Assembly (NCBI GenBank): GCA_046328715.1
Contig: JAXLWB010000011.1
Location: 124,001-188,000, forward strand
Length of the DNA stretch: 64,000 nt
Origin: JAXLWB01 sp046328715
Lineage (GTDB): Bacteria; Chloroflexota; Anaerolineae; Caldilineales; Caldilineaceae
Direction of reading: 5' to 3'
In this document: one piece after another, positions 32,932 to 42,655 of the stretch
Layout of the letters: every line of letters starts with the position of its first letter
How positions within the stretch are numbered: the stretch's first letter is position 1
Translations under genes and position numbers: made by a program
Notes under the pieces: model-generated
Databases searched by the model: none
What the model was told of the DNA's origin: nothing
Seen by the model: the letters and a program-made list of their open reading frames with translations, nothing else

Positions 32932-35900
32932 ATGTTCCACCAACTTGTTCCATCCTTTATTCTCCAAAAATACGCTCAGCGAGAGCATCAGGGGACATTG
33001 CGTGCCATCACGCTCTTAATCGATGTGTCCGGTTTTACCCACCTCACCCGCACACTCTTTCCCTATGGCGATGAAGGGGTTGAGGAAATTGCTGCGCTCC
33101 TGGATCGGGTTTTTCCCCCTTTGATTGAGATCATCGCCACACACGGCGGCTTTGTCAGCAGTTTTGCGGGGGACGCCATCTATGCACTGTTCCCTTTTTC
33201 CAGCCCCGAACAGGAAAACGGTTACGAAGCTGTGCCTTATCTGCTCTGGCAAATCCAATCTCAAATGGCGAAACTTCGTCGCAGTGTGACTCGTTTCGGT
33301 GAAGTCTCCTTTCGTCTAACGGCGGCAATGGCCGAGGGCGATGTCTACTGGAAAATTTGGCTTGATCACAAACGAACGCGCGGTCAGCGTGCTGCCTATC
33401 TTTTTTATGGTCCTGCCTTTGATGCGCTTCATCCCTTAAAGCAACAAATGGCGGCCGACCAGATCATTCTGACCGGGTTACTCTATGCCAAACTCCAGGC
33501 GCTGCCGATGGAGCACTCAAGCCTCTTTGCGGCACGCATGCTCTCTACGGATGTGTACTTATACATCCCACCTAATGCCCAATCCCGCCCAACCCCTTCC
33601 TGCTCAGAGGACACCCAAAGAGGACGAACCGTCACGAGCCATGCACCGGTTCCTTCGCTTATCAGGGGAGGATTAGGGAGGGGTGACTCGGTGGCTACCC
33701 TCCCACAAAGCTACTCAGAGCCTTACAACGCTGTCGTTTCGCAATTCGTACGCCGCTCTGAACTTGACTTGGGCGACTTTTTTCCGGAGGAGTTGCTTCT
33801 CCGATCCGTACGGGGCGAGTTCCGAACTGTCATCACGATCTTTGCTCAGCTCCCTCAAATTCCTCACCAACCAGAGGATGCTCCACTTCTTTCTACGCTC
33901 TTTCGGCTGCTTGACGAATTTGGTGGCTATCTCTGCCGCGTTGATCAGGCGGATACCGAAAGCTCCGGGATGCGGCTACTCTGCTTTTGGGGTGCACCAA
34001 TCGGTCAGGAGGCTTCGTTGCAGCGTGCGCTAGACTTTCTGCTCGCTTTACGCTCTGCGTTGTCTGTCCCTCTGCGTGCGGGCATTACGATCGGTTCTGT
34101 CTTTGCTGGTTTTATCGGAGTAGCGCCATCCGAAGAGTACACTTGCTACGGGGACTCGGTGAACTTGGCTGCGCGCTTGATGACTGCGGCGGGGTGGGGC
34201 GAAATCTACAGCGATCTGACTACCGAGCGTCAGTCCCAAGCGGGCTTTCAATTCCAAGAGCGGCAAACGCCGTTGGTTGCGAAGGGCTTTGCACAACCAC
34301 AGCGCGTCTTCCTTTTGCAGCGCCATCACCCGCGCCCGATGCGATCCTTGTACAGTGGCGCTTTGATAGGGCGCAGCCACGAATTGGCACGGCTCCACAC
34401 AGCGGTGGCCCTCCTTTGGCAGCATCAGTTTGGAGGTATACTCCTCATTGAAGGTGAAGCTGGGATCGGAAAGAGTCGGCTGGTTCAGGCGTTTGCTGAA
34501 CAGCTTGCCACTGCCGTGGTTGCACCACAGTGGCTCTTCTGTCGGGCCGATGAACATCAGCAGCGTGGGCTTGAACCCTTTCGCTATGGATTGCGTAGCT
34601 ACTTTGCACAATCGGGCGCTGAGGACAAAACCCACAATCGAGCGAGCTTCGACCAGAAACTCGATGCCCTGGTTCAGGTAACCCCTGATCCAACCCTGGC
34701 GGCCGATCTGCAATGGGGGCGCTCCTTTCTCGGAGCATTGCTCGACTTACACTGGCAGGATGGCCTCTATGAGCAGGTGGAACCATCGTTACGCGCAAAT
34801 AACGTGCGCAAGGCGCTCAAAGTTTGGATCAAGGCCGAGAGTCTGCGTCAGCCGCTGATTTTGCACATTGACGATGCACAGTGGTTGGATGAGGATTCGC
34901 TTGCCTTTCTTCAGCAACTCATTCACAATGTGGACACTTTTCCCTTCCTTGTGCTTCTGAGTAGCCGACCTGGGCAGCGGTCCTTGCATTCATTGCATCC
35001 GCTTATGGTATTGACCTTGCCCACGTTGGGTCGCGAAGAAATAAGAACCGTTGCCAGTGCCTGGCTGACTGCTCCAGTCGATCCGAACCTCTTTGCACTA
35101 TTGGCGGATAAAGCAGAAGGTAACCCCTTCTTTATTGAACAGTGGCTACGCTACCTGCAAGAAAATGAGCTGCTGGAACAAATTGACAACGGTGTTTACA
35201 CGGCACGAACTGAGACAATTCAGTTGCCAGCAAACCTTCGCTCCCTGATGACCGCTCGTCTGGATCACCTTCCGCTAGCGGTGAAGGAGCTGGTCCAAGT
35301 GGCCTCTGTGCTAGGACAAGAATTTGATCTTTCGCTCTTGTCATTAATGCTGGATGATGAGCCAGTGGTTGTGGAGCAGGAAACTGTGATGGTGTTGCTC
35401 CAGTTGGGGATTTGGTCACCCTTGACCGATTCGCAGCCTGGAAAATACCGTTTCCATCATGTTCTCTTGCACGAAACTGCTTATTCCATGCAACTCTATA
35501 CCCGACGGCGCATGTTGCATCGCCGAGCCGCCACGGCCATCCAATCCCGTTATACAAACGCGCTTGCCCTGCACTGGGGTACATTGGTCTATCATTTTCA
35601 GCAGGCGGGGGAGGTGGAACAGGAAAAAGTCTATGCCCAGCTCGCTGGAGAATATGCTCTGAAAAATTATGCCAATGAGGATGCTGTGCGCTATCTCAGC
35701 CGGGCCCTGGCACTGAGTACGGCAGCGGAGGGTGCGGCTAGTTTTCGTTTATTGCTGGCGCGTGAACAGGCCAATGATCTTCTGGGACGCCGTCAGGCTC
35801 AGGTGGAAGATTTTGCTGCTCTTGAAGCGTTGCAGGCAAAGCTCACGGACTGTAATCAAATCGCTCTGTTTCATTTGCGGCAAGCGCGCTATGCACGTCT

Positions 35901-37041
35901 CACAAATAACTATCCAACCGCGATCCACTTTGCGCAATCAACCATCGCCTTGGCCAAGCAGGCAGACGATTTGGTGATCGAGGCGCAAGCACACAATTTG
36001 TGGGGACGAACGCTCTGGCAACAGGGTGACTATAGCGAGGCTCGCCGGCAACTTAGGGTAGGACTGGCGTTGGCAAAGCAGTGCGGACTTCAGGAAGAAG
36101 AGGCACAGAACCTCTATGATTTGGCCATTATTGACTTTTACCAGGCAGATCTGACCACAGCAGAACAAAATTTTCGCCTAGCACAGACTGCCTACGCCGT
36201 GGCCAAAAATCGGATGGGGGAAGCCAACTGTCTACTGATGTTTGGTGCGATCGCTTACAAAAGTGGCAATTTTAGTGCTGCACAGCGCTATTTGGAAGCA
36301 GGGCTGGCCATGAGCCAAGCGGCAGGCTGGTTGCACGGGCAACTCTTTATGCTCGCCCATCTGGGCAATGTCTTCTATGACGTGGGGGACTATAAGCGTG
36401 CCTATGAGTATCACCAACAGGCACTGCAACGCTGCCGTGAAGTGCAGGATCGCGAAGGCGAAGCGGTCAGCCTCGATACGTTAGGGCTGATTGTGCAGCA
36501 CCTTCCCGGAAAAGGCAACGCCTATGACTACTTTGAAGCTGCATTGGCTATTCAAAATGCCATTTCCGACCAGCATGGGGCAGCCTATAGCCACACCCAT
36601 GCTGGTTTTGAACGCCTTGCTGCCAATCAACTCACTGCTGCTGCCACCCACTTCGAGCAAGCACTGGCGCTACGCCTTGCCCTGCACGAGGATCTCAGCG
36701 CCATTGATGATATGGCGGGGCTGGTGCTGGTTGCCTACCATCAGTGCGAAACGGTCAGTGCCAGTGGCCAGGCGCTGGAAATGCTCAACCGCCTGGCCAT
36801 CAGCGGAATTGAGGGTCTTGAAAATCCGGTCATGGTCTACTTGATCTGCTGGCAGGCACTCTCCACACAACCTTCAACCAAAGAAGAAGCCGATCAGGTA
36901 CTTGCCGCCGCTTATCAGCTCATCCAAAGCCGAAGTGCCGCCATCGAAGATGAAACGCTGCGCCGCAGTTACCTGGAAAACGTGCCAGTCAACTGGCGAG
37001 TCATTCAGCTTTGGCAGTCGAAACAGATGGGAATTTTATGA
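32932..37041 (+). CDS. Tandem adenylate-cyclase domains, AAA ATPase and TPR (soluble adenylyl cyclase-like)
   Basis: This 1369-residue protein has two class III cyclase domains: C1 at about 15-200 (LLIDVSGFTHLTRTL, SFAGDAIYALFPF) and C2 at about 295-460 (AGITIGSVFAGFIG, YTCYGDSVNLAARLM). An ATPase with P-loop LIEGEAGIGKSRLV (about 503-516) and Walker B LILHIDDAQWLDEDSL follow, then TPR repeats to the end. C1 keeps both metal-binding Asp; C2 lacks the first (TIFAQL). Active C1 plus degenerate C2, then NTPase and TPR, matches mammalian soluble adenylyl cyclase (ADCY10) and its bacterial relatives. It may make cAMP in response to a cytosolic signal. A repeat-derived insert lies between C1 and C2 (33583-33692). 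Confidence 0.88.
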   Translation: MFHQLVPSFILQKYAQREHQGTLRAITLLIDVSGFTHLTRTLFPYGDEGVEEIAALLDRVFPPLIEIIATHGGFVSSFAGDAIYALFPFSSPEQENGYEAVPYLLWQIQSQMAKLRRSVTRFGEVSFRLTAAMAEGDVYWKIWLDHKRTRGQRAAYLFYGPAFDALHPLKQQMAADQIILTGLLYAKLQALPMEHSSLFAARMLSTDVYLYIPPNAQSRPTPSCSEDTQRGRTVTSHAPVPSLIRGGLGRGDSVATLPQSYSEPYNAVVSQFVRRSELDLGDFFPEELLLRSVRGEFRTVITIFAQLPQIPHQPEDAPLLSTLFRLLDEFGGYLCRVDQADTESSGMRLLCFWGAPIGQEASLQRALDFLLALRSALSVPLRAGITIGSVFAGFIGVAPSEEYTCYGDSVNLAARLMTAAGWGEIYSDLTTERQSQAGFQFQERQTPLVAKGFAQPQRVFLLQRHHPRPMRSLYSGALIGRSHELARLHTAVALLWQHQFGGILLIEGEAGIGKSRLVQAFAEQLATAVVAPQWLFCRADEHQQRGLEPFRYGLRSYFAQSGAEDKTHNRASFDQKLDALVQVTPDPTLAADLQWGRSFLGALLDLHWQDGLYEQVEPSLRANNVRKALKVWIKAESLRQPLILHIDDAQWLDEDSLAFLQQLIHNVDTFPFLVLLSSRPGQRSLHSLHPLMVLTLPTLGREEIRTVASAWLTAPVDPNLFALLADKAEGNPFFIEQWLRYLQENELLEQIDNGVYTARTETIQLPANLRSLMTARLDHLPLAVKELVQVASVLGQEFDLSLLSLMLDDEPVVVEQETVMVLLQLGIWSPLTDSQPGKYRFHHVLLHETAYSMQLYTRRRMLHRRAATAIQSRYTNALALHWGTLVYHFQQAGEVEQEKVYAQLAGEYALKNYANEDAVRYLSRALALSTAAEGAASFRLLLAREQANDLLGRRQAQVEDFAALEALQAKLTDCNQIALFHLRQARYARLTNNYPTAIHFAQSTIALAKQADDLVIEAQAHNLWGRTLWQQGDYSEARRQLRVGLALAKQCGLQEEEAQNLYDLAIIDFYQADLTTAEQNFRLAQTAYAVAKNRMGEANCLLMFGAIAYKSGNFSAAQRYLEAGLAMSQAAGWLHGQLFMLAHLGNVFYDVGDYKRAYEYHQQALQRCREVQDREGEAVSLDTLGLIVQHLPGKGNAYDYFEAALAIQNAISDQHGAAYSHTHAGFERLAANQLTAAATHFEQALALRLALHEDLSAIDDMAGLVLVAYHQCETVSASGQALEMLNRLAISGIEGLENPVMVYLICWQALSTQPSTKEEADQVLAAAYQLIQSRSAAIEDETLRRSYLENVPVNWRVIQLWQSKQMGIL
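33583..33692. repeat. Dispersed repeat copy inside the cyclase gene, in frame
   Basis: ATCCCGCCCAACCCCTTCC at the left and AGGGGAGGATTAGGGAGGGG at the right with a GAACCGTCACGAGCC core resemble the intergenic repeats at 12566-12706 and 54672-54870. It encodes a Ser/Pro/Arg-rich linker (SRPTPSCSEDTQRG to LIRGGLGRG) without breaking the frame. Confidence 0.65.
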
Positions 37042-37125
37042 ACTTTTTCTTCCGCCTGTTTCGACTGCGTATTAGAAAACCTAAACTTGCCTGGTAGAGC
37101 AGCACTAGAGTGCCAGATAGAAGCA

Positions 37126-37216
37126 ATCTCTATGAATCTGGTACTTATAGAGATGACACTTAAACATTGCACAATCTCCACGGTTCACGTGCTACGGCAG
37201 ATTGTGCAATGTTTAA
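37126..37216 (+). terminator. Two hairpins between convergent genes
   Basis: ATCTCTAT/ATAGAGAT (37126-37154) is followed by a perfect 18-bp stem, TTAAACATTGCACAATCT (37160-37177) with its complement (37199-37216). It lies between the cyclase gene and the opposing giant surface-protein gene and probably stops transcription both ways. Confidence 0.7.
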
Positions 37217-37228
37217 AGAGCGTGTCTA

Positions 37229-40200
37229 TTAGCGCCGGATGATAGGTAAGAGAATGTACTTGGCGCTGCCCATCGCAAACTCCGTCAGATGTGAAATCTG
37301 CACCGTGATACGATTGCCGGCGGGATCGCGTGAGACCACGACAATCCCCTCGTCCGACCAACTGTTGGTTGTGGTGTTGAAGAAGAAGAGGCGCAAGTCG
37401 TTCTCATCGATCCCTGCTACATCGCTATCGGTATATTCAATCACTAACGTGACCGGCTGCTGGAAGGTAAAGCCAGATTGCGGGCTATTGTCGCGATAGG
37501 CAGTCAGCGTAAAGGTGCGTCCCGCAAACTGGAAGGCTCCAGGTTGGGAGGGGGCTCCCTGGTCATCATAGAGGAAAGTGGTGGCCTGGTCGATCGCCCC
37601 GGCTGGTATTTGCACAGCGACACTGCCGCCGTTTGGATCGCTGTAGGTCAAGGTTGCTGGTGCATCCGGTTGAGCAACGGTGGTAGCATCACTGACAGGA
37701 AGCGTTGGGGTAGCCGTCGGTGTGCCAGGGATGGGGGTCAAGGTGGCTGTCGGCGGAATGGGTGTGGCTGTTACCGTGGCAGGTGTACTGACTTGTGTGT
37801 CTGTTGGGATCACCGCTGTCGCCGTTGGTGCGACTGGTGTGTCGGTCGGTGTAGCAGGTGTACCGGCTGGCGTGTTCGTTGGGATGACTGGTGTCGCTGT
37901 CGGCACAATCGGCGTGTCGGTTGGCGTGGCGGGTGTATCGACTGGTGTCACTGTCGGCGGGACCGGTGTATTGGTTGGGTTGATCGGTGTCGCCGTCGGG
38001 AGAATGGGAGTTGGGGTTAGGCTAGGTGTTAGGGTGGGTGTCGGTGTTGGTGATGGAACTTCGTTGAGATTGAGATAGCTGAGTTGTGGTGTGTTGCCCC
38101 AAATGGCGGCGGTGAGATCAAGATCGCCATCGCCATCCAAATCAGCCATTTCCAGGCCGTGTACCATGTTGGCAAACGTGGCAACACCCACGTTGTACGA
38201 GGTGGTATCAAAGCTGCCGTCGCCATCGTTTAGATAGACCATCGTTTGACCGCCGCCAGCGCAGCCGTTACCCCAATTGCCCAGTGCCAAATCGAGATCG
38301 CCATCATCGTCTACATCACCGCTCGTCAAGGCAGTGGTGCAGATACCAGCCGGACCCACGGTGTTGGTGAGGGTGTCGAAGGGATTGCCAGAGCCATCGT
38401 TGAGGTAGACGATATTCTGGCGTGGGGAACCGCGATGGCTGACGGCCACATCGAGCCTCTGATCGCCGTTAAAGTCACCAGCAGTCATCTCGAATTTGGT
38501 GCTACTGCTGCTAAAAGTGCCAAAGCTGTAGCTGATGCCATCAAAGGGATTATTCTTCCCGTCATTGAGGTAGATCTTGTTCCCATTGGAGCCAACCACC
38601 AGCAGGTCAAGACGGTAATCGCCATTCACATCGCCAAAGGTGATGTCGCTGAAATAATCGCCGGACAGAGGAATGTTGTAGAAGGTGGTATCAAAGGGGT
38701 TGCCGTCGCCATCATTGAGCAAGAGCGACCCACCCGAACTCCTCTCGGTGGCTAAATCCAAATCGCCATCGCCATCCACATCGCCCAAGGCCAAAGCAAA
38801 GCTTCCCGGCGCAACGGTAAGGCTATAGGTCGAGCCAGCACTATCGAAGGGATTGCCACTGCCATCATTTAGATAGATTGTGGTAAAGCCTGTCACGCTA
38901 CCCAAGACCAAATCCAATTTTCCATCGCCGTTGAGATCGCCCATCCTCACGACCCAGCCACCACCAGTAGGGGCGACTAATGAGTAGTTGGTGGTATCAA
39001 ACGTGCCATCGCCATCATTGAGATAGAGTTTGCTGGTACCGCCGTAATCGGCCACTACCATATCGACATCGCCATCACTATCGACATCGCCCAGTGCTTC
39101 ATCGGCAGCATGATTGCTGCCAAAGCTATTGGCGACGGTAAAGTATCCTGAGCCGCCAATCGCCTCGTTGCGGAACTGCCAGACCAACGGCGGGAGCAAA
39201 CCAAAGCCATTGCTATCCTGTAATCCAGTGGCTGCGCTCACCTGCACCCATTCACCTGGTTTGAAGGGCTGGTTCGGCGTAAAGGTGAGGGTCGCACCGT
39301 TTGTGTTGTAGGCATGTAGGCGTTGACCGCTCTGCATTCCATAGACTGCAAAGGTGCGGGAGTGAACGCTGGCTGCATCGATCGGATGGCTCAAGGTGAG
39401 CGCGATGGCCGTGGTAAGCGTGGCGGCATGGCTATTGGCAAGTGGAGCGAAGGATACCACCTGTGGCACATCGACATTGAGCGTAAAGGAGACAACATCG
39501 GTAAAGGGACTGGTATTGTTCAACGCGTCATAAGTTGCCACCGTCCAGGTGTAAGTACCGTTGGCCAAGGGGCCGACTGCGGCGTCGGTGACATTGCCAG
39601 CATCGATCACGTTTCCATTGAACTTAAGTTTGTAACCAGCCAGATCGGTGGCGGTCACGGCCTGCCAGGAGAGAGTGATCGTCTGTCGATCGGTGATTGT
39701 TTGATTATGGGATGGATCAATCAAAGCTGGCGCAGCGGGGGCAGTGGCATCAACAGTCCAGCTATATGTGGCTGGCGTGGGATCAACCTGCCCAACTTTA
39801 TCGCTGGCTTGTACTTCGAACGTGTGTAAGCCGTCGCTGAGCGCTGCTGTTACATAGAAAGTGCTGCATGCTTGCCAGCCGCCGCTATCCAACTGACAGG
39901 CAAAGCCCGCCAATCCACTGCCATTGCCATCGTTGGCGGCAAACTGGAAGCTCGGCGTGGTAATGCTGCTGGGGTCATTGGGTTTGGCAAGGATAGTGGT
40001 ATCGGGTGGCGTGACATCGATAAGCACATTCTTGCTGGTGCTGGCCGTGCCATCGGCAGCTGTGATAACGGCCGTATTGACCAACAGCGTATCAGTGACA
40101 ATCGCAGGATCCACGACCCCGGTCACGGTGATGATGCCACCAGCAGCGGGCACTTCAGCATCCCACTGATAGTCTAGAGCACCCGTTTGTGTCACCACTA

Positions 40201-41836
40201 GCCCGGCACTGGTGCTGAAGGTGTGAGTCAACAATTCGTTTGGCAACAGGTCGCTGATCTGTGCAGAACCACCATTGCTACCTGCCGCAAAAGACAAAGT
40301 GTAGGTCAAGGGTTCGCCAGCTTTCAGATAGTCCGCATTGGCTGTTTTGCTGATGTTGACCGGTGGCAGGGCGGACACCCAACCGGGATAGTTTGCGCCG
40401 AAATCGCCGCCTGTCCCGCTTCCAACTATATTGGTGAGTGCGAGGAGTGGCTCAGAGGAGGTCACGCTCGCTGCGCCTGTAAAACCGGTCGGCAGTGTGT
40501 TGTCGGTGTTGACACTCACGCCGAGCGTTTGACCTGGCTGGATGGTAGCTTGCCGTGTGCTGCCATTGCTATAAAAGAACTGTACATCCGCTTGGGCAGA
40601 GCCTGGGTTGAAGAGACCGGTTGTGCTGCTAAAGGAGATGCTGTTATTCTGATAGCCTTTTAGCTGCAAGGGTAAGAAATAGGAGGTTGAGGCTTGTGTA
40701 AATGCATTGTAGGCGTAGCCAGTGCCAGCCGTGCTATTGCGGATCGTCACCAGGGCGAGGATCGCTCGATCGGCGGTGAGGGTGGCAGCAAAGTTACCAT
40801 GTGTACCGCTAGGATAGCTCAGCGTTTGGCTGCCGTGCGCTGGCAGATTGAATTGGCTGTTGCCGGCGTTATCGCTATGGGTAACGTTGACCGCTGCTGT
40901 TTGACTGCTGGTGTTATAAACCGTCAACTCTGTCGAGAAATTCGAATTTGTAGAGAGGCCAGGGGCGTAAAGCGTTTGGCTACCTGTTGCCATCCCATTC
41001 GTTGTGAGGAGCGGCGACCCATCGCTACCGACTTTGTTGTCGATCACAGCGACTGGGCCGTTGGGTGAACTTACAATCACCGACCCGCTGTAGCCATCGG
41101 CAAGCGCCATCTGCGCAAGATTCGGGTACCAGCTACTATAAGGTGAGATCGACGGGGCAGATTGCTGCAACACTTGATTGCCATTTTGATTGTAAAAAGT
41201 TAGGGTGACACCGTTGAGCGCACTATTAGATAGGTTTTGGATGGTGAGATTGCTAGTAAAACCATTGGTATTCTTGGCAACCGCTGGCAGATAGAGTGTT
41301 TTGGCCGTTGCGTCACTCCAGCCTAGATCCGCCCCATGACTAACTGTAGTGAGGGTTGGAAACGGTGGAAGAGGTGCTGTAGTGAGCGTCGAGAGCCGTG
41401 TCCAATTGACACCTGCCAACGGTTGATCACTGTTGACAACCACTGCATAAGTTGCGCCAGGGCCGGACGGCGAACTGTTGAGTGAGAAGATTTGGGCTTG
41501 GCCTGCGGCGAGATTCAGTGTATTGGTTGACGCAATGCCAAAGGAATTGTAGAAAACCAGTTGCGCCGTTGCTGCGCTGATGCTGGTATTTTGTAGGCTC
41601 AGAGTTGATTGCCAGGTGCGGTTGCCATCCACGAATTTGTCGTAATAAACAGGAAAGAATAGCTGAGAGGTAGCATTCGTTTGCAGCGTGGCTTCGACGA
41701 CAGTGGGTTGTGACACAGCGCCATAGGCCGAAACGGTCCAAAGTTGAAAAACTGCGAAGGTGATGACTGCGAATAGCGTGATTGTCCTTGACTGCTGACT
41801 TGCTCTGCGGCGTTGATGATTCCATGGAAGGTTCAT
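37229..41836 (-). CDS. Giant secreted surface protein with FG-GAP repeats
   Basis: At 1535 residues it has a long signal peptide (about 1-42, ending AYGA) and a beta-rich N-terminal region (about 45-490). A DUF11-like domain follows (about 500-600, NISKTANADYLKAGEPLTYT), then Ig-like domains and a Big_5-like domain (about 800-890). Seven FG-GAP/VCBS calcium-binding repeats (LGDVDGDGDLDLA type) occupy about 900-1230. A long Thr/Pro/Val linker (PTATPINPTNTPV type) leads to a C-terminal beta domain ending KYILLPIIRR. It is probably an extracellular adhesin or cell-surface structural protein that needs calcium. AGGAG precedes the ATG. Confidence 0.88.
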   Translation of the reverse strand: MNLPWNHQRRRASQQSRTITLFAVITFAVFQLWTVSAYGAVSQPTVVEATLQTNATSQLFFPVYYDKFVDGNRTWQSTLSLQNTSISAATAQLVFYNSFGIASTNTLNLAAGQAQIFSLNSSPSGPGATYAVVVNSDQPLAGVNWTRLSTLTTAPLPPFPTLTTVSHGADLGWSDATAKTLYLPAVAKNTNGFTSNLTIQNLSNSALNGVTLTFYNQNGNQVLQQSAPSISPYSSWYPNLAQMALADGYSGSVIVSSPNGPVAVIDNKVGSDGSPLLTTNGMATGSQTLYAPGLSTNSNFSTELTVYNTSSQTAAVNVTHSDNAGNSQFNLPAHGSQTLSYPSGTHGNFAATLTADRAILALVTIRNSTAGTGYAYNAFTQASTSYFLPLQLKGYQNNSISFSSTTGLFNPGSAQADVQFFYSNGSTRQATIQPGQTLGVSVNTDNTLPTGFTGAASVTSSEPLLALTNIVGSGTGGDFGANYPGWVSALPPVNISKTANADYLKAGEPLTYTLSFAAGSNGGSAQISDLLPNELLTHTFSTSAGLVVTQTGALDYQWDAEVPAAGGIITVTGVVDPAIVTDTLLVNTAVITAADGTASTSKNVLIDVTPPDTTILAKPNDPSSITTPSFQFAANDGNGSGLAGFACQLDSGGWQACSTFYVTAALSDGLHTFEVQASDKVGQVDPTPATYSWTVDATAPAAPALIDPSHNQTITDRQTITLSWQAVTATDLAGYKLKFNGNVIDAGNVTDAAVGPLANGTYTWTVATYDALNNTSPFTDVVSFTLNVDVPQVVSFAPLANSHAATLTTAIALTLSHPIDAASVHSRTFAVYGMQSGQRLHAYNTNGATLTFTPNQPFKPGEWVQVSAATGLQDSNGFGLLPPLVWQFRNEAIGGSGYFTVANSFGSNHAADEALGDVDSDGDVDMVVADYGGTSKLYLNDGDGTFDTTNYSLVAPTGGGWVVRMGDLNGDGKLDLVLGSVTGFTTIYLNDGSGNPFDSAGSTYSLTVAPGSFALALGDVDGDGDLDLATERSSGGSLLLNDGDGNPFDTTFYNIPLSGDYFSDITFGDVNGDYRLDLLVVGSNGNKIYLNDGKNNPFDGISYSFGTFSSSSTKFEMTAGDFNGDQRLDVAVSHRGSPRQNIVYLNDGSGNPFDTLTNTVGPAGICTTALTSGDVDDDGDLDLALGNWGNGCAGGGQTMVYLNDGDGSFDTTSYNVGVATFANMVHGLEMADLDGDGDLDLTAAIWGNTPQLSYLNLNEVPSPTPTPTLTPSLTPTPILPTATPINPTNTPVPPTVTPVDTPATPTDTPIVPTATPVIPTNTPAGTPATPTDTPVAPTATAVIPTDTQVSTPATVTATPIPPTATLTPIPGTPTATPTLPVSDATTVAQPDAPATLTYSDPNGGSVAVQIPAGAIDQATTFLYDDQGAPSQPGAFQFAGRTFTLTAYRDNSPQSGFTFQQPVTLVIEYTDSDVAGIDENDLRLFFFNTTTNSWSDEGIVVVSRDPAGNRITVQISHLTEFAMGSAKYILLPIIRR
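37695..38065 (-). repeat. Thr/Pro linker-coding tandem repeats
   Basis: This GC-rich stretch codes for repeated PTATP, PTNTP and TPTDTP units of 6-12 residues in the giant surface protein. Near-identical DNA units make it prone to copy-number change. Confidence 0.6.
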
Positions 41837-42114
41837 GAATGTATTCTCCTTTCAATCGGTAGATCCTTGCCAGCAGTGAGTCTGTGCCGCACACTACTTT
41901 CGCAAGAGGCTTCTATTTCAGATGATGGGGTAGGAGCGTACCCTTGCAATCGTCTTGGAGATCGGCAAGGATATGCACCTACACTCATACCAAAAAAATA
42001 TAGTGGAAGTACGTAAAGGATTAGCGTAGAAATATATAGAAGATTCTGACAGAATAGGTATACTCAGGGCAGAATCTTGATAAACGAGGCTAGAAATTTT
42101 CTTTTGTAGTGACG

Positions 42115-42471
42115 CTACGTAAAGGTCGCTACGCTTAGCGCAGCCACTGCCAGTATAACAATGTGAAACACCTGATCCACCCAAATGTTTACCTGCATGT
42201 CACTGGCTGATCCTTCCTGTTTGCCCACACACCAACGCCACCAGAGCAGTGGATAGCGGGTATCGATGAACATGTGCACAAGTGCTAAGAGCAGCGCAAC
42301 GCTCCAGGGCAAAACAAACATAGCAAAGAGTGCATGAATCCCGCCGTGTACCCAAGCTGCAGGATGGCGCAGGTCGCTCTTGTGCGCTGCCATCCAATCG
42401 TTCTGAAAGATCCAATCTGCTGTCCAGTGAGCGATTAGACTCCATACTAACAGATTAGTTGCTTGGGTCAT
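42115..42471 (-). CDS. DUF3307 membrane protein
   Basis: This 118-residue protein has about three hydrophobic segments. It has the DUF3307 pattern of early LIAHWTADWIFQNDWMAAHK, HPAAWVHGGIHALFA and FIDTRYPLLWWRW, with conserved His and Asp facing the membrane. The family's function is unknown. It is isolated between the two giant surface-protein genes, with an ATG at 42471 and no clear partner. Confidence 0.85.
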   Translation of the reverse strand: MTQATNLLVWSLIAHWTADWIFQNDWMAAHKSDLRHPAAWVHGGIHALFAMFVLPWSVALLLALVHMFIDTRYPLLWWRWCVGKQEGSASDMQVNIWVDQVFHIVILAVAALSVATFT

Positions 42472-42530
42472 TGTTTTGACTCCTTACGTTCGAGTAGTAT
42501 ATATAACTGAAGCAGAGCATAACTGCTGTG

Positions 42531-42581
42531 CGTTCATAAATCGTTAAGAGATTTATGTAAACCATTTACATTTTATGAACG
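42531..42581. promoter_or_regulatory. Nested hairpin upstream of the second giant gene
   Basis: CGTTCATAAA (42531-42540) pairs with TTTATGAACG (42572-42581), with TGTAAA/TTTACA inside. It lies between the divergent DUF3307 and FG-GAP genes and could be an operator or leader structure. Confidence 0.4.
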
Positions 42582-42655
42582 CTGCCTGTAATATTCTTTG
42601 GACTTACACAAGTTGTCATTTCGACCCACACTTTACACAAATTTAGGAGGTTCTT

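Noticed and set aside
37695..38065. Possible CRISPR-like or minisatellite array
   Set aside because: The repeats are codon-level Thr/Pro units in a protein linker, without regular direct repeats and unique spacers.
38246..40663. Several plus-strand frames of 100-180 residues opposite the giant surface protein
   Set aside because: The sequence is compositionally a mirror of FG-GAP repeats (GDxDxDG codons) and lacks start sites; the minus-strand protein is clearly real.
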